Shown here: positions 35,370 through 46,969 of the stretch, piece by piece | How positions within the stretch are numbered: the stretch's first letter is position 1 | How the letters are laid out: every line of letters starts with the position of its first letter | Assembly: GCA_019055375.1 (NCBI GenBank) | Contig: JAHQIW010000424.1 | Span: 57,255 to 121,254 of the forward strand | Source: Parelaphostrongylus tenuis | Lineage: Eukaryota > Nematoda > Chromadorea > Rhabditida > Metastrongylidae | Reading direction: 5' to 3' | DNA: 64,000 nt | Position numbers and translations under genes: made by a program | Notes under the pieces: generated by a model | Told to the model about the DNA's origin: nothing | The model's input: only the letters and a program-made list of their open reading frames with translations | Database searches by the model: none

Positions 35370-36125
35370 AGTTAGTCAAGAGATTACAACACAGTTGCTA
35401 ATACGAGCACTTTGGAGAGTGACCAAATAGGAAGCGAGGTTAAATTCACAACATTCAGATGGGCAAGTGACTGTTAATGAGGTTAAACCTAACACAGTGA
35501 TTAAGAAGTGGATTGATATGGCAGTAGAGACTCGCGTAAAACACTACTGAGAGAGCTTACCAACATTCTAGTTTAGAATTGTTTAGAATACTTACTGAGG
35601 AGGCGTAGCGTCATTTTAGTTTATGATTATCAATATAGAGGTGAAGGATAAGATCAAGCAAAAGGTAAACATTGAGATCGGATGCGCGACCACTACGAAG
35701 CAATCTGAGGCGAACAAAGTGCCATCGCCCTTTGACAGTCGCTCGAGAGTTTCTCTGTCTGTCCTTTGTCTGGAAACCGTTCCAAATGCCAGCTGCTAGC
35801 CAAAAAAAAAACTGTCCATCAGCCTGTCCTAGTAGCTAACCGTAGCTATGGCTCATAGCCCGATCTTTTGAATTATCCACAATTAGAATATTAATGATCT
35901 GGTGATATGCGACTGGAATAAGCATATAAGAGAAACGAAAATAGCAGTTATTCGGGGAATAAATAACAGCTATAAAAAGACAGCTCAGTCCGGCGAGAAA
36001 TATGCGCTTGTGAAAAAACTTTATTTTGGTTTTACATAATACTCGATATTGATAGTATTTTTAGTGCATTTCGCACTTTTATGATGTTTTGAATATTTCT
36101 AAGAGAATTGAGTGGTGAACAAAAA
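35370..36125. other. No feature recognised
   Basis: No exon or RNA gene is supported. A 20-bp string ('actcgatattgatagtattt') at about 36,040 recurs at about 36,330, on either side of the SINE 1 head. Confidence 0.3.
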
Positions 36126-36129
36126 CACG

Positions 36130-36201
36130 ACCTCAGGCTGGAATCGATCCCACGTTTCATCCTATCCGGGGACGCGTGCTCTACCACTACACCACTGGGG
36201 C
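36130..36201 (-). repeat. tRNA-like SINE family 1 head
   Basis: A minus-strand 72-nt cloverleaf. The acceptor GCCCCAG pairs mostly with CTGAGGT. The D-arm GTGTAGTGGTAGAGCAC is nearly canonical, the anticodon loop is CCGGATA, and the T-arm GTGGGATCGATTCCAGC has a loop change. The flanking direct repeat 'actcgatattgatagtattt' (about 36,040 and 36,330) may reflect a local duplication. Confidence 0.7.
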
Positions 36202-36374
36202 ACATTTGCCCAACGACTCATTCTTCAACATCTCAATGTTAGCTATCAGCCACCAACCTTTGACAGGTTTGGTCGGGTATGCGATTTCGCTTTATAAACC
36301 CAGTTGAGCTGACAGCTATTCTAATTATTAATACTCGATATTGATAGTATTTTTAGTGCAGCACTCTTTTCAAA

Positions 36375-36465
36375 AAGCAGCGATGTGTGACTCTAGCCAG
36401 AGATTCAAACTTTCGAATGAATATCAGCACTCTCATAAAAAGTTTCCGTCCAGCGAATGAGATCC
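36375..36465 (+). repeat. Dispersed repeat R3, partial copy
   Basis: 'ctctagccagagattcaaac', 'tttcgaatgaatatcagcac', 'tctcataaaaagtttccgtc' and 'cagcgaatgagatcc' match the second half of R3 at 4,220-4,290 and 20,590-20,660. Confidence 0.5.
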
Positions 36466-36833
36466 CATAACCGAAAGAAACAAGTGGACACATTGGATAC
36501 TTCAGTGGTTTCAGCTCAATAAAACCTCAATCGATTTCAATAGGGTGAATTTAAACTTGTATAGCTATGTAATGCATTTTTCTTCAGGAAAGAAAGGAGG
36601 GTGGTGCGGTTTCTGCGGTTCTGAACGCTCATATCGCTTTGATAGTGAAGGAATAGCTACCATCCAGTTGAAGCTGTTTGCTGAATAAATTGTTTTGAAG
36701 CTTTGAGTGAGCAATAACTAATATAACTTTTACTTCCACGCCTTTCATTGATCTAATTCGACCTATGCGACAATAGCTAAATGACAAACTATGATAAATT
36801 ATTTACAGAAGACCTTAGAGAGTAAACTAATAT

Positions 36834-37382
36834 TAGGATGGTGAAAAGTTAATGCGATTTATGCATTCTTGAAATGCAACGTTGGTATTGGAATATACCC
36901 ATGAATAAATGGGTTTATGTTGTACATCATCATAATGCACATTTCTCTGTTCATTTTTTGTTACTAATGGCGTAACACTTAGTGTTTATTTTGAACGCAC
37001 TTAGACAACGGAATGGACAATAGTCAGTGCAAAAGTGATCACGGTTTCTGACCGTGAGTATAGTCGTAAAGCAGCAAAGGCAGCTTGAACATCAACGGCG
37101 CATTTAACCCCTAGAAACTAGTAACGAACATTCAGTGTATTGGTGGTTCAAGAGGTATGGTGAAATAGTAACATTTCATCATTGCATAAACCGCAGTTAC
37201 TTCTGTTTCAAGCTCATCAAAGTTTCTTGGGAAAGCAGCCATCGAAGCTTTAACACTATACGAGATGCTGCAGAAAAATTTAACGTTAACAATTCTACCA
37301 TTCTCGCCATTTGCAGCAAATTACAAAGGTAACTGCAGCCTTTGCACAGCATAAAACCGAAGTTACATTTGCACCAACCTAA
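36834..37382 (+). mobile_element. Internally deleted mariner element
   Basis: 549 bp between TA sites. The left end is TTAGGATGGTGAAAAGTTAA; the right end, reverse-complemented, is TTAGGTTGGTGCAAATG. The plus frame at 37,130-37,332 has VYWWFKRYGEI and then TIRDAAEKFNVNNSTI, the paired helix-turn-helix region of mariner transposases. Everything after the DNA-binding part, including the DDE core, is deleted. The right part is duplicated at 62,906-63,071, so insertion predates that duplication. Confidence 0.78.
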
Positions 37383-38770
37383 TGTCACAATGTTAGTGGC
37401 AGGTGTCTGTTCTGCTACTTCTAATCCCACTATAAGCACCTCCGACAATCACCAAAGTCCCCATTCGTATCTCACTTCTCAGTAGGATTGCTGGAAGATT
37501 ACTCATGCTCCTGACATATTGCAGCTAGTATCATTTAGACACCATAACGATGCGCGAAAAATTATAGTGTCGTGAAAGAATGGAGAAAAGAGTTCATAAA
37601 TATAAAAAACTCATAGTGTCACCAGGCCACATGACATGTTAGCTCAAATAATAATGAAAGGATTTATTTGAATTTGAGCGTGGTTCAATAAAGCACTTGG
37701 AATAAAGGTATAATGTGATAAAAATGTCAGCCAAAGAGCAATCGAGTGTACAACACCCTGTGTTAGGTAAGAATTTCACTTGACATAGAGTGTAAAACGT
37801 TTGCCTTCGATACCTCTCTGCAGGGAGAGCAGGCTTCCGAGAGAACTGACTAATAAAAAAATTGAAAGACGACGGGTTCTGCCCGACTGACGAGTCTGTG
37901 AGGACGAAACACGTGTTTCGGACTGTACAAGAGCCCTTACCACACTAGATAACATGTTGGCTCAAATAATAACAAAAGGATCTATTGAAATTTGAGCGTG
38001 GTCTTAATAAACACTCGAAATAGAGGTATGAAACACATAGTCATAAGTGGTTCTACATGCACTACGGTTGCATAAGATTTTCAACAAATATGATGAAATG
38101 CTGATGCCACTGCCACTAGTAATTCTTTGTAAACCTTCGTCACTAATTGACTTAACGCTTCGCTGTTAATAAAACACTCGTCATCGTCAATCTAAGTGGG
38201 CTCCTGTTGAGTGGCAGTTCCTAGGGTGCAAAACACAGTAGCGAGTTTTAGTTCCACTCAAAAAATATGATATGTTCTCTGATATGAGACGCCTAACTTC
38301 ATTTATAACCCTAGCTTTCACGACAATGTAGTGAATGTTCCTAAAAAACCTGGCCACACAGAGCTCGCTTTTCTTGCAATTCAGCTGACACGAGGCAAGG
38401 TGTAAAGGCTGTAAGCGAAGATGCTCAGTGATATACATAAATTCAAGGCTCAAGTTAGAGTTGAACGCGTTTTATGATACTGTGAACGCTGTTCTCACTA
38501 TATTTGCAAGGCACCGCTCTGTTCTCCCCTTAAAACGTAGCTACAAAATCACAGCACTGCAAGAAGCAAAATTTTTAGATCAACTAAAAAGAAGCCTCTG
38601 ACTGGACAACTTTTTGAAGTCTTCGTCTTCATCAGACCTGACTGACTCAAGTCGGTAGTCGGCAGTCTTTCACCAATGTGATGTAGTTCTTTGTTATCAT
38701 GCCAAACTGAATGTGATCTACCAAAGCACTGCTCAAATGAAGTAACCTTCCTCGACGGTGTTTTGTCAAC
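37190..38770 (+). repeat. Segmental duplication block X, plus copy
   Basis: Inverted partner of 61,790-63,071. Matching strings include 'gagtggcagttcctagggtg' (38,210; reverse complement at 62,375), 'aaaaaatatgatatgttctc' (38,261; 62,320), and 'tgaagtcttcgtcttcatc' (38,613; 61,975). The plus copy carries extra foldback sequence at about 37,640-37,970 that the other copy lacks. No protein-coding function was recognised in it. Confidence 0.85.
37625..38030. repeat. Foldback element FB1 in block X
   Basis: The terminal segment 'catgttagctcaaataataa' with 'ttgaatttgagcgtggtt' occurs at 37,638 and again at 37,960. The internal part contains the family's 'acatagagtgtaaaacgttt', 'gacgaaacacgtgtttcgga' and 'ctgtacaagagccctt'. 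Block X at 62.6 kb carries only one terminal segment here, so its interior is absent or excised there. Confidence 0.65.
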
Positions 38771-38774
38771 AAGA

Positions 38775-39080
38775 CGGATGATGTTTGATGGTGATTTTTT
38801 ATTGATAGTCGTTGCTTCTCTTCATTATCGGCAGTCCATCATGTGATGGAATAGCTAGCAAATATCGAAACAATTCTTCAAGAGCTATTTCCATTGAACC
38901 ACAAAAAGAATACTCGATATTAATCTTCATGACTTAGTGAAACGAAGCTGATAAAGAGGTTTCATTCGGCTGACGTTTCGGCCAAATCGTCTTCCAATCA
39001 ATCGGCTTTGGCAAAGACAAAGATGAAATAAAATTGTTTATACCAGTTTATACCTAAAAGAATTAAGTGGTGAGCAAAAA
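38775..39080. other. No feature recognised
   Basis: Short unique stretch between block X and a tRNA-like head; nothing supported. Confidence 0.35.
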
Positions 39081-39084
39081 TACA

Positions 39085-39157
39085 GCCTCAGGCGACAATC
39101 AAACCCGTGTTTCATCCATGCAGGGGACGCGTGCTACTACCATTACACCACTGAGGC
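39085..39157 (-). repeat. tRNA-like SINE family 1 head
   Basis: Minus strand. The acceptor GCCTCAG/CTGAGGC is perfect and the D-arm is GTGTAATGGTAGTAGCAC. The anticodon arm CGTCC-CCTGCAT-GGATG has a changed loop and the T-arm is ACGGGTTTGATTGTCGC. The T-stem mismatches and C33 argue against a functional tRNA. Confidence 0.68.
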
Positions 39158-39159
39158 AC

Positions 39160-39855
39160 ATCTTATATCAGTCTTATGTCAGCTAAATCATAAAGAGAAC
39201 ATTACAACATTATGCTGCGAACTTCCAACTCAAAATGGCCGTAACGCATTTACTCTAATCTATCCTTGTTTAGAAAAAGTGAAAGGTTTTCTCATGATCT
39301 AGCGAGCATGAGGTTGATATAAAAGCTTAGAATTGGCACATTTTTCGGTGTCTTCGTCTTCAAACTCAACGAGCCGCGCAGGCAGCAACGCTTGCGAGTA
39401 ACAAAATGATACGCTCCTAGGAGAAAAGGTAATGACTTTAACAAATTAAAAATACTGCACAGAGGTCGCCACCTTGCCGATGTTCTTCACAAGATAAGAA
39501 GAACGACTGCATGGAACACCGTCCCGCAGTTTGCTTGGCGAGGACATTAAAGTGATTCACGCGCAAAATCAGGTAGAAATTCCTGCAAAACAGCTGATTT
39601 CATTACGCACTCGCAAAAGAACATTTTTATCTTTCAACATCGGACAAGACTCGCTTGCGAATAACACTATTGAAATCACAGGACAATGAGCCTTTCTTGT
39701 TCTGGTGAAACGAAATTCCAATTTTCAGAGCTCAGAAACCCTTGAGTTTGCTCTTCTACTCATTGGAGGTAGCATTCGGTAACAAGGCAGCGATGTCGAT
39801 AGACTTACAGACGACCTGAGTGAAGACTATGCAATCAAAGTTGGAAATATGAGAA
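39160..39855. other. No feature recognised
   Basis: No supported exon or repeat. The stretch contains two short 'acaagactcgc'/'acaagataag' strings only. Confidence 0.3.
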
Positions 39856-39859
39856 ATGA

Positions 39860-40080
39860 ACAATCATTTGAGTAATGAGGAGTAAGCATATGTATCATAC
39901 ATGTCAAGTGTACTGGGGAGTAAGATTAGGTGTTACAGACGTAAGTGTAATGAAGAGCAAGTTTCTAAATTATACATATAGAGTTAATGGAGAGTAAGAT
40001 TCTGAATTCCAAAGGTGAAGTCTAATGAGGAATAAGCTTCTACATTGAACATGTAAAGTGTAATAAGGAGCCGAGCTTGA
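39860..40080 (+). repeat. Degenerate minisatellite, unit about 38 bp
   Basis: Five to six diverged units, each with a core close to GTGTAATGAGGAGTAAG, then CTTCTA-like sequence and an ACAT spacer. Cores occur near 39,872 (gagtaatgaggagtaagc), 39,909 (gtactggggagtaag), 39,948 (gtgtaatgaagagcaag), 39,985 (ttaatggagagtaag), 40,022 (tctaatgaggaataagc) and 40,059 (gtgtaataaggagccgagc). Period is 37-39 bp. Confidence 0.8.
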
Positions 40081-40084
40081 AGTG

Positions 40085-42360
40085 GCGTCCATAGTCGAAT
40101 GGCACGCCGTGTGGGTGTGACGATTTCCAAGATTCTCGTTTGCTATAACCTACGAATGGTTTACCAGCACAACACTGTTCAGCTAACTGTGAGAACACGT
40201 CTTTCCAAAGAACCATTCATTACGTTCTAAATAGTTCACCCGCACAACACTGGCCATGTGGTGCGCGAAACAGTTCCCTCTTGCACGAAAACAACGGCTG
40301 ATTGTGTGGGATGCTGTAGCCATATGGCTAGTATGGGAAACTCGAATCGGCTACTACGACTCACTGTCTATCCAATAACTATTATAATTATCTGTAAGTA
40401 GATTAATTTAGTGTTTATAGGTATATGCAATGGAAAATAGCAGTCATTTGTAAGAATTGTTATACATATATTGAAATTTTGGAGGTTTTGAAAAGCAATC
40501 GATAAAATAACAAGATTTATATAATTAGTGAAAAGCTGCAAACCATCATCTGTGAAAAACGACACAGACAAAATTTTATTTTGTCTGACCTCAACATTCT
40601 TTGTTTCCCAATCGCCCAGTCGCACGTAAGCCACGGAAAGATCAGGGCTCAAAAAGGTTCAAAAAAAGTCTTTTGGAGTATATCAAAGTTCTAGAACGGG
40701 GCTTCAAGAAACAATTAACTGAACGGCAAATAGCAATGGTAGCATGTCTTCCATACGTACTCTCAGAGCTGTAGAATAGAGTCTCTTTTGTAACACTACG
40801 ACATTCTCAACCCCAGAAATCTCAGTTCTCCAAAATTTTACTCCTATTATTGAAAATCAAAATGACACAAAATTGAACGAACTGAAGCGTCTCTTCACGA
40901 GAATGTCATACGCTAGCGTTGGTGCGTCTCAGTACACAATTACAGAACATAGACCCGTAATAAAAAACTACTGGCATAACCTATGATAACGAGCATCGTG
41001 CGATACACAAAAATTAAGTGCACTAATTATCGAGTACAATTTTGCAGACGAGAAACATTCTGCTAGATTGCATCGGAAACAAAGATCTTTCCAGGTGAGA
41101 CGAGCACCAGCAATAATTTGAAAATACCGAATAATTTGCAGAAATCAATGCATTATGAGAACCTCTTGAATTTTCAAAAATACAGAGTACTTACGTTTAC
41201 AAGAATTTCTTTAACCTAAGAAATGCTTTTTTTCTTGCACAACTAATTCAGAAATGCTTTTTTTTCTTGTACAACTAATTCATGGGAAACGTAACTACAT
41301 CACATACTGTGAACACATCGATCAACTTGAGGAAGGTGGAAAGAAAAGGACAGACCGCATGAGTGTGATAGTCCATGATTCCTCACTGCACGCTCATAGA
41401 CACTTCGTGCATAACTTAGGCTTATTATGGGTTTCGTTTAGTGACATAATGTAGCGTAAATCCTAAGCTAATAGAACAATAGAGCATAGTCACTTTTACA
41501 TTTTAACGCAAAAAAACTAAAGATCTCTACGAAATGGAAAAAAAATTTATAGATAAGTAAATATGAGCGATAACGCGAGTCAAGTGTAAAACGCAATTTA
41601 TTCTCACTGTTGCCTGCTATACAAAAAGACCTTCATAAAAACAAGTACATTTCAAAGCACCCGACTATGTTTTCGAATGCGCATTAAGTGTGAAGAAAAA
41701 TTCTTGTGCCGCAGAAGGAATTTTAGAAAAAATCAAAAATGATTACCGCAGGGAAAAGTACCGGGTTTCTTTCACACATAAATATAAGCATTAGTAGCAT
41801 ATGATCGTGCGTGTCGGACATCGTGTTGTGCCAGAACTACGCAAGAAATTTTAAATTCTCTTAGAAACGAAGAGAAGTTTCTTATGCAAGCAACGGGAGT
41901 TGCGCTTCTCGAATCACGCTGCGCAATAATTTCAATTGCCACTCCAAGAAGGCGAGATTTCCATAATATCATTCAGAAATTTTTCGATGTTTCGGAAACA
42001 TTTCTACGCTTCACCATGGCGGTGAAAAGGATCTTCTTTATCGTTCTATAAATGTTGATAGTTCATTCTCATTTTATATGACTCAATAAAGTAGCGAAGA
42101 AGTTGAATCGATGAGCTAATCGTTTCGAAGTGCGAAAAGAACCTTTTTTCGCACTTGCAATGATCTATAAACATTATTCAGAACTAAAATTGAGCTCAAA
42201 ACCAGTGAAATTTTAACTGTTGAATGATTGTTATTATCGTTAAGTATGTGGTAAAAGCTAAGTTCAGACCACGGCAGAATAAAAAATACGCTTCATAAAA
42301 TAATTTGAAAAATTAGAAAAAACAAATAAAATAAAAAAATGTGAAAAGTAATTTCTTTCT
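40085..42360. other. No gene recognised; one short tandem duplication
   Basis: A long AT-rich stretch. A 94-codon minus-strand frame at 40,368-40,652 ends in a Leu/Ile-rich run and is unrecognised. The only clear structure is the tandem repeat at 41,220-41,282. The stretch has no counterpart in the inverted locus at 55.7-63 kb. Confidence 0.3.
41220..41282. repeat. Tandem duplication of about 32 bp
   Basis: 'gaaatgctttttttcttg' followed by 'cacaactaattca' is repeated immediately with C changed to T ('tacaactaattca') and one T added. It is a recent local duplication. Confidence 0.9.
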
Positions 42361-42367
42361 CACCATG

Positions 42368-42814
42368 CTACAGCTCAATAAAAAAGAGTCTTATAGAAAC
42401 CAAACCTTGTCTTAAATTAGCCGTTTCTAAGGTCATCGAAAGACTACTGCAACTGTAGTGAAAAAAGTCTGCTCGATGAAAAATCAATTGAACACGACTG
42501 CGAAAACCATCTGCACTGCAGACGCAAAGCATAACTCTCTTTTTCCTGCTACAGCCTAGAAAGAGATCCTCATCAAAATTCAAGCCCAGTGTTAGAATCG
42601 CAGTTTTTCCAGCTGTTGAACGGCTATGAAAGTCTTGTGTAAAACTGTGTGTGCCCGACAAAAAACCACGAAAAGACCTATACACCATTGTGGTGGACTT
42701 GGCCACCAAAGGGTCAATGAATTTGAATTGCAATGATCCAGTTTTACTCTCAGCTATTGGTCCGAGTTCTTCGCATCTGCATATGCAAAACGCAATATTT
42801 ATAAAAAGTCGCAT
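42368..42814 (-). other. Unrecognised 148-codon open frame
   Basis: The longest non-repeat open frame of the central region. It has several Cys (FCICRCEE, MLCVCSADG) and a basic stretch FLGCSRKKRV. The order of blocks faintly recalls an endonuclease of RTE elements (ELFLG.. then a GVGV-type strand), but no catalytic motif is present. No splice sites or start context could be defended. It may be a decayed LINE segment or chance. Confidence 0.2.
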
Positions 42815-45369
42815 TGAAGCTACTTTGACCTTGCTAAAATGTGATTGAACTTAGAAACAATGGTAAATATCGCAGTGACGCATAGTACCTAAATAGCGGT
42901 TTGAACTCGCGCGAGAACAATTGCTTGAATGGATGATGGTTTGATCACCACCCTGACCTGACGTCGTTGCTACAATAATTCAATTGAGTGTGAACGATCT
43001 GTACAGGTCTAGATCGTAAATATTTTGTATACTTCACTTCGCCTTCAAGATTTGCAAATACAATTTCCTTCTTTCGGAAGAAGATCTACAGATTTGGTGG
43101 GTCATTAGCCATTTTGAGAAAATGAGCCTGCTGGTGTGAAGATCGTTCACAACTCACTTATTGCGTAATCAAATCTTCTACCAAATCTTCTGTTTCTCTT
43201 GTTGTTTGTATGCACAGAGGTTACTTCGACACAAATACAGCGCGACAGTAGCTGCTTAGAACAGGAGCAGAATAGAAAAGAAGAATTTGGAAGAAATTAG
43301 AATTTAGGGAAGGATTACATGAAAATATTCAAAATGTTTAACAATATCTTGTTCTTGACTTGCCGATCTTGATGACTGTCATGACGATCCTTTTTAACAA
43401 AAACGAATGTCGATGGAAAGAAAAGTAATTGGTACACCTGTAGAGCTCACTCGTTGTTTGCCTTCGGAATATCATGGTTCTATTGGATTCATTCGATGAA
43501 TGTCAGATCTTATAAATGCAGCTGTACTTATGATAAAAAAAATCACCTTAGTTCTACGAATTATAACATCAAGTAACCAACTCAATAGCAAAATAAAGCA
43601 GATGATTACTTCGCTCCTAGAGGAGACCTACTCGCATTTTGTGATGCCCTTCAAGGACCTACGGCGGCTGTGAATAAAAACATGAGCTCGTTCAGAAAGC
43701 CGTTTCTCCCTTTAAGAGATCAGCTTTCGCATATCGCTTATTACATGTCGGCTGACGGATAAAATGTTTGGATTAGTGATGTTACTGATGAACAAAAATT
43801 ACTTAGGGACATAAAATTGCCCTGATTGAAGATAGCGCAACTAAATGAGGTGAATGATGCTTAGTTTCGTTTATGCTTGGTTCTGAAGCACAATAGGCAG
43901 AACATATTAAGACTCTTTGGTCATGTTTCCAACTTATTTCCATGCATACTAAGTTCCTATCTTTCTAAGTTGACTTTTAGTGCCAAGATTGTCTAGAGAA
44001 TAAAAATAGACTTATAGACCGATAGACTCTCCAGGCCATTGTATAGGCTTAGCGTACATTCAATAATCTCTGCGATGGTACGAATGGGATCAAGTACACG
44101 GCGCATTTATTGGGAAACGCCGAGTGCTTTGAGGGCTTGGTCTCGCAATGAATTCCATCCCAACTCTAATAAAATTTGTAGATAAAGAGCAATTATTTTC
44201 TTCAGAGACCTCATATTGATCAAAGATTATGAGCAAATTTTTGCTGATGCCATAAAAATCTAATCTTATGAAATGTTTGCACATATGGTTTACTTAGTAA
44301 TATCATCCATTACTGACGCTATTCTTGTTTAACCAATTATATAGGAGAAAATGATATAAAAGTCATTCAGGTGGTTGATTAAATTATGTTTGATTTTCTT
44401 TCAATCTTATGCTGTTTGAAATTCCTCTGAATTTTTAGAAATCGCTCTGTGTTTTGGTGCTGGTGATGCTGTGCTCTGGTACAATGGGAGGGATTACGGA
44501 CTACTATTGCACGGAATATGTTGGAGGAGGTTCTAAGGTGCGTGTCTTAGTGTATGATTGAATCTCCCCAGTATAGGATACACTGACGTGGAGACTTGTT
44601 CGATAGATATAGATCTTTTCTCGACATAACGTCTCAGAATATTATTTCGGAAGAGCTCTCAAAAAATGCGGTGCTTTCAAAGCAATTTTCGCTCTCCTTT
44701 GTGATTTGAAATTTCACAATGCCTTTTTACTTAGGAAAATACGAAACAATGCGCACATTTCATTTCGTTATTTGATGAGTGAGATGGGGGAGATGGCAGA
44801 GCGGTTGAGGAATGAAGCCCAAGAGGAAACAAAGTTACACTTCAACCTAACCCCTTACGGCTCTTCTGCAATCTACAATCGGGCGCTTAAATCGGTTATT
44901 TTCAAATTTGCAAGGAGAATGGACTAAAATAGGATTCTAGGACATTCTGAAAGGAGACGAAATCTCCAAGATGAAGGCGAAACCTTTGGACAATGAATGC
45001 GAGTAGAGGAATCGAGTGCAAGAAGTGTTAGGATACCCGCGATAAATTTGTAGGCACTAATATAAAATAATAAAAAATTGAAATTCTTAGTGAATGTGGA
45101 ATTGTCTTTACAGGTTGGATGTTTGAGTAAGTGTGAGTGTGAACGGAACACTACGAAATAAGGCAATCAACTGGCTCTTAAGAGAGCGGCGACAAATCAA
45201 ATACTGTCTAAATTTTTCTAGAGGTTAACCTTTGGGAAACAATCTCAACTTCCATTTTGCTCAACCAAACACAAATGGCTCTATGCTAGTAAAACTCCTT
45301 TCAATATTGAAAGTTCTTGATAAGACAGTTAGCAGAACACGACTAGGTTTTTCTAATATTTCGAAGATC

Positions 45370-45480
45370 TGACGTCAAATGCCTGACTGACGAGATCGCA
45401 AGATCGAAACACGTGTATCGGGCTCTATAAGTCAGCCCTCTTCGATAGACCATTGACATAGGTGGCTCAAATTTGAAAGA
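45370..45480. repeat. Foldback element FB1 fragment
   Basis: Contains 'ctgactgacgagatcgcaag', 'atcgaaacacgtgtatcggg' and 'ctctataagtcagccctctt', the right-arm landmarks of FB1. Only one arm is present. It lies within intron 1 of ShKT copy C, just before a TA tract. Confidence 0.8.
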
Positions 45481-45518
45481 TCATTTTTTGATTCACGGTC
45501 GTGATATTATTTTGCGTA

Positions 45519-45565
45519 TATATATATATAATATATATATATATTATATATATATATATATATGA
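45519..45565. repeat. TA dinucleotide tract
   Basis: About 47 bp of alternating TA with a few slips, in intron 1 of copy C. Confidence 0.95.
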
Positions 45566-46394
45566 AGTTTCAAATGTATCTATAGTTGTTTAGAGAAAAC
45601 TTTTGCCTGCTTTGCAGGGAAAGTTGATAAGAAGTGAGAATTTTCAAAACGTGTAGAACAATAATGATAGCGGTTTTAAACACTTCAGACAGGCAGACGA
45701 AGGAATCTAGACGGACTCTGGTAATGTGCTGTTTATTGTTAATCAAAGTAGATCATCTAGTTGAGAACGTCTCGCGAAAACTAAAGTCGTTTCAGTGAAT
45801 TCGCTCAGACTGCGGTGGATTGCGAAAATAAATTGTGAGACGATCTCTGCTTGCAGTTTTATACAAGGGATGTAAAGGTGGCTACTGATGAAGATCGCAT
45901 TGAGAAGTGCTTCAAGGTGCGGAAATTTCCCTGACTGTACTTGTTTATTAGTTTTTCTTCTTTCAGTAACAGTTGGAAAAATCTTAATGGTTTCTTCCTA
46001 TTTGTTTGCATCAGCAAATTTCCCTCCACTAATTAGAAATTTCAGCTTGGAAACAATTTTGATCCAGATCTAGTACAAGCAGCCATTAATTTTTGTCTTC
46101 GGACGTGTGGTACTGCTGCATCACACCAAAGTTCAATTGTGAAAACAAACGATGTAAGTTTATCGTTAAAACTACGACACCTAACTCTTCTTTAACTTAT
46201 GTGTTTGCCGCAATATTGCGTGGTTTCTCAGTTTGTTGAAAAAATCTTAGAAAGTTAAAAAATGATTTTTTTCCACTCATACTCACATAATGAGTACCTT
46301 TCCTCAATTTTGTCTACTCCACATTATAAGCTTCATAGTAATATTTAGTAGTATTTTGACGATTTCATACACTATTCAAGATTCCATCTCATCA

Positions 46395-46690
46395 ACTATT
46401 TGCAGACCTCGCTATAAACATTCAGTGTAGTCTGTGAGAATGTTTGAAGCCTTGCCAAGGCTGTTATGTCAGGTCCATAATTACTTTTAGGAGGTGTTAC
46501 CCTCTTCTTCAGTAGCCCACGTCCCGCACTGAACCCTAATTTATGGCAGGGATGGGAGACAGTGTTCATGGTGATAGCACATGTGTGAATGTTCAAAGTC
46601 TTACCAAAGCTTGAGAATGTTTGAATCCTTGACGAGGTTGACAGACTATATTGAATGGTTATAGAGAGGCTTAGAAACAGTCGATAAGAT
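46395..46690. repeat. Foldback element FB2, second copy
   Basis: 'aaacattcagtgtagtctgt' and 'gagaatgtttgaagccttgc' at the left, and 'gaatgtttgaatccttgacg' with 'agactatattgaatg' in the opposite sense at the right, bracket 'gttaccctcttcttcagtag' and 'cgtcccgcactgaaccctaa'. These match 12,941-13,090. Confidence 0.6.
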
Positions 46691-46864
46691 AAATTTCTAC
46701 ATCTTCTCTACCATCAACTGAAAATGGTAGCAACCCATTATCATGTGCTACCATCATAAACAACGTCTCTCCAATCCGGTCATAAAGTAGGTTTCACGTA
46801 TGTATGGCTCTGACGTAACAAACATTCTCGCAAACTCAAATTTTACATTATTAGTGAGGCAGAA

Positions 46865-46925
46865 ACGGAGTCTGGCCGAGTGGTTATGACGCACCTCGCG
46901 GCGCGCGTGAAGAAGACGAGCTCCA
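46865..46925 (+). other. tRNA-like fragment
   Basis: 'ggagtctggccgagtggtta' followed by 'gacgcacctcg' resembles an A-box and D-arm of a Leu/Ser-type tRNA, but no B-box or acceptor partner is found. It is probably the start of another SINE-type insertion. Confidence 0.35.
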
Positions 46926-46969
46926 ATTCTTCCACCCCTTCCCATCTTTGTCCGAAACAATCAGCAACA

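Larger units (their letters stand above)
44433..46153 (+). pseudogene. ShKT-domain secreted protein gene, copy C, degenerate
   Basis: Exon 1 (about 44,439-44,536) has a hydrophobic leader SLCVLVLVMLCSG and DYYCTEYVGGGSK, then donor GTGCGT. The ATG seen in copy A is ATC here, directly after the TTTTTAG acceptor. Exon 2 (45,809-45,916) encodes TAVDCENKL, a stop codon (TGA where A has CGG), DDLCLQFYTRD and IEKCFK. Exon 3 (46,046-46,153) is fully open: LGNNFDPDLVQAAINF then CLRTCGTAA and donor GTAAGT. The last Cys of the TCGxC signature is lost through a one-base deletion. No exons 4 or 5 were found before 49 kb. A FB1 fragment and a TA tract lie in intron 1. The signal peptide and Cys spacing indicate descent from a secreted ShKT protein. 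Confidence 0.65.
42900..46200 (+). repeat. Segmental duplication, copy C block
   Basis: Aligns with 12,770-17,070 and with 58,930-61,600. Examples are 'gaactcgcgcgagaaca' (42,902; compare 12,771), 'gatcgttcacaactcactta' (43,141; 13,611), 'cctactcgcatttt' (43,627; 14,420) and 'agtaatatcatcca' (44,294; compare 15,366). It is more diverged from A and D than those are from each other. It carries ShKT gene copy C. Confidence 0.75.

Noticed and set aside
39860..40080. CRISPR array
   Set aside because: The units are diverged along their whole length with no distinct spacers, and the genome is eukaryotic.
42368..42814. RTE endonuclease call for the 148-codon minus-strand frame
   Set aside because: Only a vague order of blocks is similar; no catalytic Glu or GDFN motif is present, so it is left unrecognised.
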